DNA of 16,743 bases from an uncultured Clostridia bacterium (GTDB lineage: Bacteria > Bacillota > Clostridia > Lachnospirales > CAG-274), in NCBI GenBank assembly GCA_947589405.1, contig CANQBT010000035.1:1-16743 (forward strand), written 5' to 3'. Numbering within the stretch: the stretch's first letter is position 1; every line of letters starts with the position of its first letter. A program made the position numbers and the translations under genes. Below the pieces are notes generated by a model, which ran no database searches, had not been told where the DNA came from, and saw nothing but the letters and a program-made list of their open reading frames with translations. This document shows, in pieces, positions 6,274 through 13,085 of this stretch.

Positions 6274-8115
6274 ATGTGCGGGATTTCAGGATTCTGTTCT
6301 TTTGACATTGATTTCAAATCAAGGTATGGTTACTGGAAGAATATACTTATAAAAATGAGAGAGTCCATATACAGAAGAGGAAACGACACCACAGGAGAAT
6401 ATCTTGAAAAAAATATCGGTCTGAGCCAGACAAGACTTACCATAAGGGATCTGTACGGAGGTAATCAGCCTATTGTAAGGACTGTAAACGGTGTGGAATA
6501 CGCAATAATATACAACGGAGAGATATATGATGCGGAGCCGTTAAAAAACGACCTTATTTCAAAGGGCTATGTATTTGAGACCACTACAGATACGGAGATA
6601 ATACTCTATGCATATATAGAATACGGCGCCGATTCCGTGAAAATGCTCAACGGCATATTTGCCTACGCCATATGGAACAGCGGTGAAAAAAGGCTGTATC
6701 TTTTCAGAGACAGAAGCGGTATAAAACCGCTGTTCTATACGATAAGACACAATATGATAGTATTTGCTTCGGAGATAAAGGCGCTTTTTGAACACCCCAA
6801 CATATCTCCTGAAATAGACAAAAATTCATTGAGGGAAATATTCGGCATAGGTCCTGCCAGAACAGAGGGTATGGGCGTATTCAGAGATATATATGAGATA
6901 AAGTACGGCCATTACGGCATATATGATATAAACGGTTTCAGACAAATAAAGTACTGGGAGCTTAAATCCGAAAAATATACCAAAAGCTATGAGGAAGCCG
7001 TAGACGATGTAAAATATCTTGTAAAGACAGCGGTAGAGTACCAAATGGTATCAGATGTGCCTGTGTGCAGCTTTTTATCGGGAGGTGTTGACTCCTGCAT
7101 AGTTACCGCCATAGCAAGCAATTATCTGAGCAAAGAGGGAAAGACATTCAACACCTTCTCCTTTGACTTTACGGGAAACGACATTTATTTCAAGTCCAAT
7201 TCCTTCCAGCCCGAACAGGACAGACCCTATGTAGATAAAATGCTTGACGTATTTGACGTAAACCATACCTATCTGGAGTGTAATGAAGAAGAGCTTGCGG
7301 ACTATCTCTATACATCTGTAGATGCCAAAGACCTGCCGGGTATGGCTGACGTAGACGCTTCAATGCTCTACTTCTGCCGTCTTGTAAAGAAGCACAACAA
7401 GGTAACGCTTACGGGAGAATGTGCCGATGAGATATTCGGAGGCTATCCCTGGTTCCACAGAGAGGACTTTATAAATGCCGATACATTTCCGTGGTCAATA
7501 AATCCCGAACCAAGAATAGATATACTCAACACGGAAACGGCTGAAATGCTGAATATAAAGGAATATATAGCTATGCGCTACAAAAAATCACTTAAAGAGG
7601 TGCCTTATCTTGAAGGCGAAAGCGAAATCGAAAGACGAAGGCGTGAAATTTCATTCCTCAATCTGAAATGGTTCATGACAACGCTTCTGGACAGAATGGA
7701 CAGAGCTTCCATGTACTCGGGGCTCGAGGCAAGAGTACCCTATGCCGACCACAGGATAATAGAATATATGTGGAACGTTCCTTGGGAATATAAATGTCAC
7801 AACGGCGTTGTGAAGGGACTTCTTCGTGACAGCGCAAAGGGACTTCTGCCCGATGAGATACTCTACAGAAAGAAATCACCTTATCCAAAGACATACAATC
7901 CTGCCTATGAACGAATATTAAAGGAAAGGGTAAGGAATATTATGAGCAGCAATAATTCGCCTGTAGTGCAGTTTCTGAACAGGGAGCATGTCAATAGGCT
8001 TATTGAAAACAGCTCAGATTACGGAAAGCCGTGGTTTGGTCAGCTTATGGCTTCACCTCAGATGCTGGCTTATATAATTCAGGTAAACTACTGGATGGAA
8101 AAATTCGGTCTGTAG
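6274..8115 (+). CDS. asnB: Asparagine synthetase (glutamine-hydrolysing)
   Basis: Cytoplasmic enzyme converting aspartate, glutamine and ATP to asparagine, glutamate, AMP and PPi. Its 613 residues fit AsnB. The N-terminal class II glutaminase domain (about 1-210) begins Met-Cys-Gly-Ile, with Cys2 as the nucleophile after Met removal, and includes Arg54 in 'QTRLTI', 'YNGEIYD' (80-86) and Asp106. The synthetase domain has the PP-loop SGGVDS (269-274) and 'GECADEIFGGYPW' (381-393). The usual 'RGPD' of the glutaminase domain reads RGND here (35-38). The ATG at 6274 has GGGGG 7 nt upstream, a modest ribosome site. The gene is divergent from pheST across about 80 bp and single; a strong terminator follows 15 nt after the stop. 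No T-box or other leader structure is seen in front of it. Confidence 0.96.
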   Translation: MCGISGFCSFDIDFKSRYGYWKNILIKMRESIYRRGNDTTGEYLEKNIGLSQTRLTIRDLYGGNQPIVRTVNGVEYAIIYNGEIYDAEPLKNDLISKGYVFETTTDTEIILYAYIEYGADSVKMLNGIFAYAIWNSGEKRLYLFRDRSGIKPLFYTIRHNMIVFASEIKALFEHPNISPEIDKNSLREIFGIGPARTEGMGVFRDIYEIKYGHYGIYDINGFRQIKYWELKSEKYTKSYEEAVDDVKYLVKTAVEYQMVSDVPVCSFLSGGVDSCIVTAIASNYLSKEGKTFNTFSFDFTGNDIYFKSNSFQPEQDRPYVDKMLDVFDVNHTYLECNEEELADYLYTSVDAKDLPGMADVDASMLYFCRLVKKHNKVTLTGECADEIFGGYPWFHREDFINADTFPWSINPEPRIDILNTETAEMLNIKEYIAMRYKKSLKEVPYLEGESEIERRRREISFLNLKWFMTTLLDRMDRASMYSGLEARVPYADHRIIEYMWNVPWEYKCHNGVVKGLLRDSAKGLLPDEILYRKKSPYPKTYNPAYERILKERVRNIMSSNNSPVVQFLNREHVNRLIENSSDYGKPWFGQLMASPQMLAYIIQVNYWMEKFGL

Positions 8116-8130
8116 CCGCTGTATATATGC

Positions 8131-8162
8131 AAAAAAAGAAGCCTTTAACGGCTTCTTTTTTT
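8131..8162. terminator. Symmetric bidirectional terminator between asnB and csp
   Basis: Seven A, then GAAGCC (8138-8143), a 6-nt loop, GGCTTC (8150-8155), then seven T. Flanking A and T runs make a factor-independent terminator in both directions. It serves asnB on the + strand and the cold-shock gene on the - strand, about 70 nt after that gene's stop. Confidence 0.93.
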
Positions 8163-8231
8163 ACTATAACCTTAATTTCTATTGAACATAAGCAAAAAAT
8201 ATATATGTTAATGTTAAATCCAAATTACTGA

Positions 8232-8432
8232 TTATAAGCGAACAACGTTTGCAGCCTGAGGACCCTTTGCTCCTTCAACCACTTCAAATTCAACCTTCTG
8301 ACCTTCCTCCAAAGTCTTGTAGCCGTCAGACTGAATAGCTGAGTAGTGAACAAAAACATCATTACCCTCTTCAAGAGAAATAAATCCGAAGCCCTTTTCA
8401 GCGTTAAACCATTTAACTGTTCCTTGTTTCAT
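8232..8432 (-). CDS. csp: Cold-shock protein (CspA family)
   Basis: Small single-domain OB-fold protein of 66 residues that binds single-stranded RNA and DNA and acts as an RNA chaperone. Both RNA-binding motifs are present: RNP1 KGFGFI (13-18) and RNP2 VFVHY (26-30). The ending 'KGPQAANVVRL' is typical of the family. ATG at 8430-8432 has AGGAGG (8444-8449) 11 nt upstream. It has its own promoter (8500-8528) and a leader of about 60 nt with a hairpin at its very 5' end. It ends at the shared terminator 8131-8162. The paralogue letter cannot be assigned from the sequence. Confidence 0.96.
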   Translation of the reverse strand: MKQGTVKWFNAEKGFGFISLEEGNDVFVHYSAIQSDGYKTLEEGQKVEFEVVEGAKGPQAANVVRL

Positions 8433-8474
8433 TTTTAACAGTTCCTCCTAAAAAAATATATAATTTACTACTTT

Positions 8475-8491
8475 GGTTTTTATTAAAAACC
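8475..8491 (-). promoter_or_regulatory. Hairpin at the 5' end of the csp transcript
   Basis: On the minus strand GGTTTTT-AAT-AAAAACC forms a 7-bp stem with a 3-nt loop. The predicted transcript start is near 8493, so the stem would begin within two or three bases of the 5' end. It could protect the mRNA from 5' decay or respond to temperature. No T-run follows, so it is not a terminator. Confidence 0.55.
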
Positions 8492-8499
8492 TATACACA

Positions 8500-8528
8500 A
8501 GATTATCACAATTCACATAAAAAGTCAA
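8500..8528 (-). promoter_or_regulatory. Promoter of the cold-shock gene
   Basis: Minus-strand TTGACT (8528-8523) and TAATCT (8505-8500) with a 17-nt spacer. It lies in the gap between proC and csp and gives csp independent transcription from the upstream metabolic operon. Confidence 0.8.
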
Positions 8529-8573
8529 TGAAAATTATGGTTTTTTGCACAAATTTTTATTTGAAAAACGACA

Positions 8574-9383
8574 TTATTTTTTACCGCTGAGAGCCATATC
8601 CTTGAGTACCGAATTTTCCACAGCCTTTACTATAGCCGATTCAAATTTGTATTCCTCAAGAGTGCATATGCCTTCTATTGTAGTGCCTCCGGGAGAGCAT
8701 ACCTTGTCTATAAGCTCCCAGGGGTGTGCATCTGATCTTGAAAACATGGCTGCGCTTCCCGATACGGCAGCGGCAGCTGTTGCAAGAGCCTGCTTTTTAT
8801 TCATACCCAGCTTCTGAGCGCCCTTTGCAAGAGAATCTATAAAGAGATACACATATGCCGGAGAACAGCCTGCTATGGCTGAAAATACCGCAAACATATT
8901 TTCATCTATTCTTGCCGTCATGCCTACGGCGCTTAGAATATCCTCTGCCGTGTCAATATCCTTGTCCGATGCCGCTGAATTTTTGCAAAGAGCAGTTGCA
9001 GACATTAATATTTCGGCATTTATATTAGGCATCATTCTGACAACAGGGGTTTCAAAGCCCAGCATTTCATCTATGCTTTCTGTGGTAATGCCTGCCGCCA
9101 TTGATATTAGCAGAGGTCCCTTCGCTTTAATACAGTCCTTTATATCGGCTATAACAGACGGAAATACCACAGGCTTTACTGCCATGAAAACTATATCCGA
9201 ACCATTTATAAGCTCCTTATAGTCCTTACAGGGATTTATACCCTGTTCCTTTGCCATAGTGTCGAGTATAGTATTGTTCTTTTCAACTACATTTATATTT
9301 TCGGCAGATATTTTGCCGCTTTTTATAAGTCCCTTTATAATGGCGCCGCCCATGTTCCCTGCGCCTATAAACCCTAATTTCAT
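8574..9383 (-). CDS. proC: Pyrroline-5-carboxylate reductase
   Basis: Cytoplasmic enzyme for the last step of proline synthesis, reducing 1-pyrroline-5-carboxylate with NAD(P)H. The 269 residues match the family. An N-terminal Rossmann motif is visible (GFIGAGNMGGAI, 4-15). 'MAVKP' and 'SMAAGI' follow, and the C-terminal helical dimerization domain has 'CSPAYVYLFIDSLA' and the family signature 'SPGGTTIEGI'. ATG at 9381-9383 has AAGGAGG (9391-9397) 7 nt upstream, inside the 12-nt gap after nadA. It is the last gene of the fhs-to-proC operon. I see only an imperfect AT-rich stem after it, so some transcripts may run into csp. Confidence 0.96.
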   Translation of the reverse strand: MKLGFIGAGNMGGAIIKGLIKSGKISAENINVVEKNNTILDTMAKEQGINPCKDYKELINGSDIVFMAVKPVVFPSVIADIKDCIKAKGPLLISMAAGITTESIDEMLGFETPVVRMMPNINAEILMSATALCKNSAASDKDIDTAEDILSAVGMTARIDENMFAVFSAIAGCSPAYVYLFIDSLAKGAQKLGMNKKQALATAAAAVSGSAAMFSRSDAHPWELIDKVCSPGGTTIEGICTLEEYKFESAIVKAVENSVLKDMALSGKK

Positions 9384-9395
9384 ATAATATCCTCC

Positions 9396-10430
9396 TTATA
9401 CAAGAGAAAGCATTGTTTCAAGAGATTTAACAGCATCGGCAGCTATTGACTTATCAACTGTGACACGCTTTTCAAAATTGCCTTTTTTAATATCCTCCAA
9501 TGTTTCCAGAAGATTCTGCACAGTAGTTCTGTTCATATTGGTACATACGCTTGAGGTATCCAATATATATACCTCCTTATCCTCAAAGCTGTCCTTAAGC
9601 CGCTTTACAAGATTGTGTTCCGTACCTATTATCCACTTGCTGCCCTTCTCACCGTTTCGCACCTGATTAATAATATATTCCGTAGAGCCCTTTCCGTCTG
9701 CCGCTTGGGCAATTTCAAATTGACATTCGGGATGCACTATCACTTTAGCGTTGGGGTGAGCCTTTCTTGCTGCTTCTATATGCTTTACCGTTATCTTGTG
9801 ATGAACATGGCAATAGCCCTTCCACAGCACTATTTTCACGTCCTTTTTATCACAGCTGTATTCAAGTGTTTCTGTCTTGGGATCGTATTCCGCCATATTA
9901 TCAAGAGGGATACCCAGATCATAGGCAGTATTTCTGCCAAGATTCTGATCGGGAAGGAAAAGTATCACCTTGTTCTGATCAAGTCCCCATTTGACCACCT
10001 TTGCCGCATTGCCCGATGTAACTGTGGTGCCGCCTTTTCTGCCGCAGAAGGCCTTTACCTCAGCCTTAGAATTTACATATGTAATAGGCACAATGTCGCA
10101 GCCAAGCTCGGCTGTAATAATATCCCATGCCCTTTCAGCCTGCTCCATATCCGCCATATCCGCCATTGGACAGCCTGCGATGATCGAAGGCTGAAGTATT
10201 ATCTGATCATCTTCCGTAAGTATATCTGCGGTTTCTGACATAAAGTAAACACCGCAGAAAACTATATACCTTGCCCTTTTATTCTGCTGAGCATACTGAG
10301 CCAGCTTAAGGGAATCCCCTGTAAAGTCCGCCGCCTTTACAATATCATCGCTCTGATAGTGGTGGGCAAGTATGATCAGATCATCGCCCATTTCCTTTTT
10401 TAATTCAAATATTCTGTCAAGTTCCGTCAT
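9396..10430 (-). CDS. nadA: Quinolinate synthase (4Fe-4S)
   Basis: Condenses iminoaspartate with dihydroxyacetone phosphate to make quinolinate, the second step of de novo NAD synthesis; oxygen-sensitive iron-sulfur enzyme. The 344 residues include 'LAHHYQSDDI' (21-30), 'FCGVYFMSETADIL' (58-71), 'AGCPMADMAD' (85-94), 'YCHVHH' (206-211), 'HPECQFE' (233-239) and 'CTNMNR' (296-301). From spacing, the likely cluster ligands are Cys87, Cys207 and Cys296, the pattern of B. subtilis NadA. The second cysteine of the B. subtilis C-x-C near the third ligand is Ser294 here. Its ATG overlaps the nadC stop (ATGA at 10430-10427), with GGAGGG upstream inside nadC, so the pair is translationally coupled. No aspartate oxidase (nadB) is adjacent. 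Confidence 0.96.
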   Translation of the reverse strand: MTELDRIFELKKEMGDDLIILAHHYQSDDIVKAADFTGDSLKLAQYAQQNKRARYIVFCGVYFMSETADILTEDDQIILQPSIIAGCPMADMADMEQAERAWDIITAELGCDIVPITYVNSKAEVKAFCGRKGGTTVTSGNAAKVVKWGLDQNKVILFLPDQNLGRNTAYDLGIPLDNMAEYDPKTETLEYSCDKKDVKIVLWKGYCHVHHKITVKHIEAARKAHPNAKVIVHPECQFEIAQAADGKGSTEYIINQVRNGEKGSKWIIGTEHNLVKRLKDSFEDKEVYILDTSSVCTNMNRTTVQNLLETLEDIKKGNFEKRVTVDKSIAADAVKSLETMLSLV

Positions 10431-11272
10431 TTCTTTATGCCCTCCGTACTGTTGAAGCTTATATCAAGAGGTTTAGCGCCGTTGGTTATGGAGCCGACAG
10501 ATATTACATTGACTCCGCAGCCTTTGAAGTCGGCTATATTGTGGAGTCCTATACCGCCTGAGGCTTCAGTAATTATGCTCTTTGGCACAAGGGCCGTAAG
10601 CTCCTTTATTTCCTCAGGTCTGAAATTGTCAAACATTATAACGTCTGCTCCTGCCTCAACAGCCTCTGCGACCTGTTCTCTTGTTTCAGTTTCCACTTCT
10701 ATTTTTACCATATGTCCAAGTCTTGACTTTACCATTTTTACTGCCTTTGTTATACCCCCTGCAAAGGCAATATGATTGTCCTTAAGCATAACGCCGTCAT
10801 AAAGAGCATATCTGTGATTGAAGCAGCCGCCCTGAGTAACGGCATACTTTTCAAACAATCTGAGACCGGGATGAGTCTTTCTTGTATCGACTATTTTTAT
10901 AGTATCATCGTCAAGGGCTTCCACAAGCCTTCTGCCTGTTGTGGCAATTCCGCTCATAAGCTGCATAAGATTGAGCACGACTCTTTCCGCAGAAAGAAGC
11001 GTCTGCACATTACCCTCTACCAAAGCTATGTTTTCACCTTTTTTAACGGCTTCTCCGTCTTTTTTGAGAATGGTTATTTTATAGTCGTCTGAGAAAAAGG
11101 AATAGGTCATATCTATAATATCGGTACCGCATATGATACCGTCATCTTTTGCAAGAAATATGCCCTTTCCTCTCAGCTTGTCGCCGAAAATAAGCTCTGT
11201 AGACAGATCCCCCGTACCTATATCCTCTTTTAAATATGAAGCTATAAGCTCCCTTGCAAGTAGTCTGTTCAT
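10427..11272 (-). CDS. nadC: Nicotinate-nucleotide pyrophosphorylase (quinolinate phosphoribosyltransferase)
   Basis: Transfers phosphoribose from PRPP to quinolinate with decarboxylation, giving nicotinate mononucleotide. The 281 residues match NadC. Signature stretches are 'EDIGTGDLST' near the N-terminus, 'VLNLMQLMSGIAT', 'DTRKTHPGLR', the phosphate-binding 'FNHRYALYDGVMLKDNHI', 'VEVET' and 'IMFDNF' in the barrel, and 'EASGGIG' with 'ISVGSIT' near the end. ATG at 11270-11272 has an AGGAGA site that includes the TAG stop of folD, so the genes are tightly packed (9-nt gap). Its TGA overlaps the nadA start. Confidence 0.97.
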   Translation of the reverse strand: MNRLLARELIASYLKEDIGTGDLSTELIFGDKLRGKGIFLAKDDGIICGTDIIDMTYSFFSDDYKITILKKDGEAVKKGENIALVEGNVQTLLSAERVVLNLMQLMSGIATTGRRLVEALDDDTIKIVDTRKTHPGLRLFEKYAVTQGGCFNHRYALYDGVMLKDNHIAFAGGITKAVKMVKSRLGHMVKIEVETETREQVAEAVEAGADVIMFDNFRPEEIKELTALVPKSIITEASGGIGLHNIADFKGCGVNVISVGSITNGAKPLDISFNSTEGIKK

Positions 11273-11281
11273 GATTATCTC

Positions 11282-12133
11282 CTATATGTTGTTTTGCTTT
11301 TCACAGGCAATAATACAGTTAGCCATAAGCATTGCTACGGTCATGGGACCTACGCCGCCCGGAACGGGAGTTATGTATGCAGCCTTCTTTGAAACGGCTT
11401 CAAAATCCACATCACCGCAGAGCTTGCCGTTTTCAAGGCGGTTAATGCCTACATCTATAACGGTCGCTCCCTCGCTTACCATATCTTCTGTTATAAAATT
11501 GGGTCTGCCTACTGCTGCAACAAGTATTTCCGCCTGACGGCAGATCTCAGCTATGTTCTTTGTTCTGGAATGGCATGTTGTAACAGTACCGTTTTCGGCA
11601 AGCAAAAGCATACCTACAGGCTTTCCTACAATATTGCTCCTGCCTACCACAACACATCTCTTGCCTGAAATATCAACGCCGCTTCTCTTTATAAGCTCTA
11701 TACAGCCGGCAGGAGTACACGCCTTAAGGTCTGCCTTTCCTATGCTCAGAAGTCCTACATTATAGGGGTGGAAGCCGTCCACGTCCTTTTCGGGAAGTAT
11801 ACGTAAAAGTATCCTGTTTTCATCTATATGCTCGGGTAAAGGAAGCTGCACAAGTATACCGTTGCAGTTCTTATCTGCGTTAAGCTCATCTATAAGGCTC
11901 AGAAGCTCTTCCTCTGTAGTATCTGCGCTGAGCTCATAGTTAAGAGACTTTATGCCGCAGTATTCACAGGCTCTTTTCTTATTTCTTACATATACCTGAC
12001 TGGCAGGATCCTCACCTACAAGTATAACTGCAAGACAAGGTTCAAGACCCTTTGCCTTAAGCTCATCTGCCTTTGCCTTTACCTCGTCCTTTATTTCTGC
12101 TGATATACGCTTACCGTCAATTATATTTGCCAT
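11282..12133 (-). CDS. folD: Methylenetetrahydrofolate dehydrogenase / methenyltetrahydrofolate cyclohydrolase
   Basis: Bifunctional cytoplasmic enzyme that interconverts 5,10-methylene-THF, methenyl-THF and 10-formyl-THF. I start it at the ATG at 12133 ('MANIIDGKRI', 283 residues). The in-frame GTG at 12139 overlaps the AAGAGGTG ribosome site (12139-12146), which is well spaced (7 nt) for the ATG. Family motifs are present: 'YVRNKKRACE' (48-57, with the catalytic Lys52), 'LVQLPLPEHI', 'GRSNIVGKPVG' of the Rossmann dinucleotide site, and 'PVPGGVGPMTVAM'. Together with the upstream fhs it completes formate to methylene-THF. It sits 11 nt after the lipoprotein stop and 9 nt before nadC. Confidence 0.97.
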   Translation of the reverse strand: MANIIDGKRISAEIKDEVKAKADELKAKGLEPCLAVILVGEDPASQVYVRNKKRACEYCGIKSLNYELSADTTEEELLSLIDELNADKNCNGILVQLPLPEHIDENRILLRILPEKDVDGFHPYNVGLLSIGKADLKACTPAGCIELIKRSGVDISGKRCVVVGRSNIVGKPVGMLLLAENGTVTTCHSRTKNIAEICRQAEILVAAVGRPNFITEDMVSEGATVIDVGINRLENGKLCGDVDFEAVSKKAAYITPVPGGVGPMTVAMLMANCIIACEKQNNI

Positions 12134-12144
12134 GATCACACCTC

Positions 12145-13068
12145 TTATAAATCCTTATTCTTTACAATAAGACTGCCCTCCTGATCCTTTATAAGATAGA
12201 ACAGCTTATTGCCCGCTATGTTTATATACACTCCGTCCTCATCGGATATTTCCTTTGTATCGCTGCCGTCAATATTGCAGCAGTACATTTTTGAATCCTT
12301 TAAATTTTTATAATAAATTTTTTTGTCAGCAATATTTATGTCTGCACACGGTACGCTCAATGCTGTAGTGACCTCTCCCGAAGAAATGTCGACCTTGTAC
12401 AGAAAGTCATCTCCGTCCTTATTGCCCTGAGCTATGGCATTGGTGTAATAAAGAGCGCCGCTGTCATAGTTGAGATAAGCCGCATAGTGCTTGTCGTCAA
12501 GGGTATGCTTGTTTTCTCCCTCCAGGTCGGTTTCCACAACGCTGTTATCATTGGCGTAATCTATATAGTAAAGCTTGCCTTCGGCAATAACAGGATAATA
12601 GCATATGCTGTTTACTATTTTATGGCAGTTGTTTCCGTCAAGAGAAGCCTTGTATATAGTCTGACTGTCGCTGTAATTCACAAAATAAATGCTGTCTTTA
12701 TAAACTGTCATATAATAGGCTGTGTAGTCGATTATCTTTTTATTTTCGCTGCCGTCGGTTTTCATTCTGTATACCTTAAAGCTGTCATTTTCATTTACAT
12801 AGTATACATAGTCCCCCATTACATTTATAAAGTAGCTGGGATCTGAATTGAGCTTTACGCTTTCTCCATTATCAGACTGCTTATATATGGAGTAATCCTT
12901 TGGATCCTGATAATAAAGACTTCCGTCCTTTTCACAGGCTCCTCCCAGATTGGTAATATTGCCGTCTGTATTGCCGAAATCAGCTGAAGCGGTATTTGAA
13001 GCCTTTGAACAGCCTGAAACTGCAATAAGCAATATTAACATAATGGCAGTTAATTTAAAATATTTCAT
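12145..13068 (-). CDS. Secreted lipoprotein with seven ~40-residue repeats, probable beta-propeller (DUF5050-like)
   Basis: Function unknown. Starting at the ATG at 13068 (307 residues), it has a basic N-terminus, a hydrophobic stretch (6-18) and a lipobox with Cys20 ('IAVSGC'), so it should be lipid-anchored on the outer face of the membrane. A Ser/Thr/Asn-rich linker (21-40) follows. The rest is regular: aromatic pairs at 52-53, 89-90, 128-129, 167-168, 207-208, 252-253 and 290-291, spaced 37-45 residues, several followed by Lys/Asp-rich turns such as 'TDGSENKKI', 'LDGNNCHKI' and 'IDGSDTKEI'. This is the pattern of the DUF5050 / YWTD-like propeller proteins common in Clostridia. An upstream in-frame GTG (13077) overlaps the GAGGTG ribosome site and was not used. 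It lies inside a metabolic operon, 17 nt after fhs and 11 nt before folD; no catalytic motif is seen. Confidence 0.85.
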   Translation of the reverse strand: MKYFKLTAIMLILLIAVSGCSKASNTASADFGNTDGNITNLGGACEKDGSLYYQDPKDYSIYKQSDNGESVKLNSDPSYFINVMGDYVYYVNENDSFKVYRMKTDGSENKKIIDYTAYYMTVYKDSIYFVNYSDSQTIYKASLDGNNCHKIVNSICYYPVIAEGKLYYIDYANDNSVVETDLEGENKHTLDDKHYAAYLNYDSGALYYTNAIAQGNKDGDDFLYKVDISSGEVTTALSVPCADINIADKKIYYKNLKDSKMYCCNIDGSDTKEISDEDGVYINIAGNKLFYLIKDQEGSLIVKNKDL

Positions 13069-13085
13069 TACACACACCTCATTTT

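Noticed and set aside
8529..8573. Terminator after proC
   Set aside because: Only an imperfect AT stem (CAAAT/ATTTG with A/T flanks) without a clear T-run; not strong enough to annotate.
9615..10238. Open frame of about 207 codons on the + strand inside nadA
   Set aside because: It is the shadow of nadA; no homologous motif or ribosome site.
12134..12139. GTG start for folD
   Set aside because: It overlaps the ribosome binding site, and the ATG six bases later has correct spacing and the family N-terminus.
13069..13077. GTG start for the lipoprotein gene
   Set aside because: It overlaps GAGGTG, which is better used as the ribosome site for the ATG at 13068, giving a normal signal peptide.
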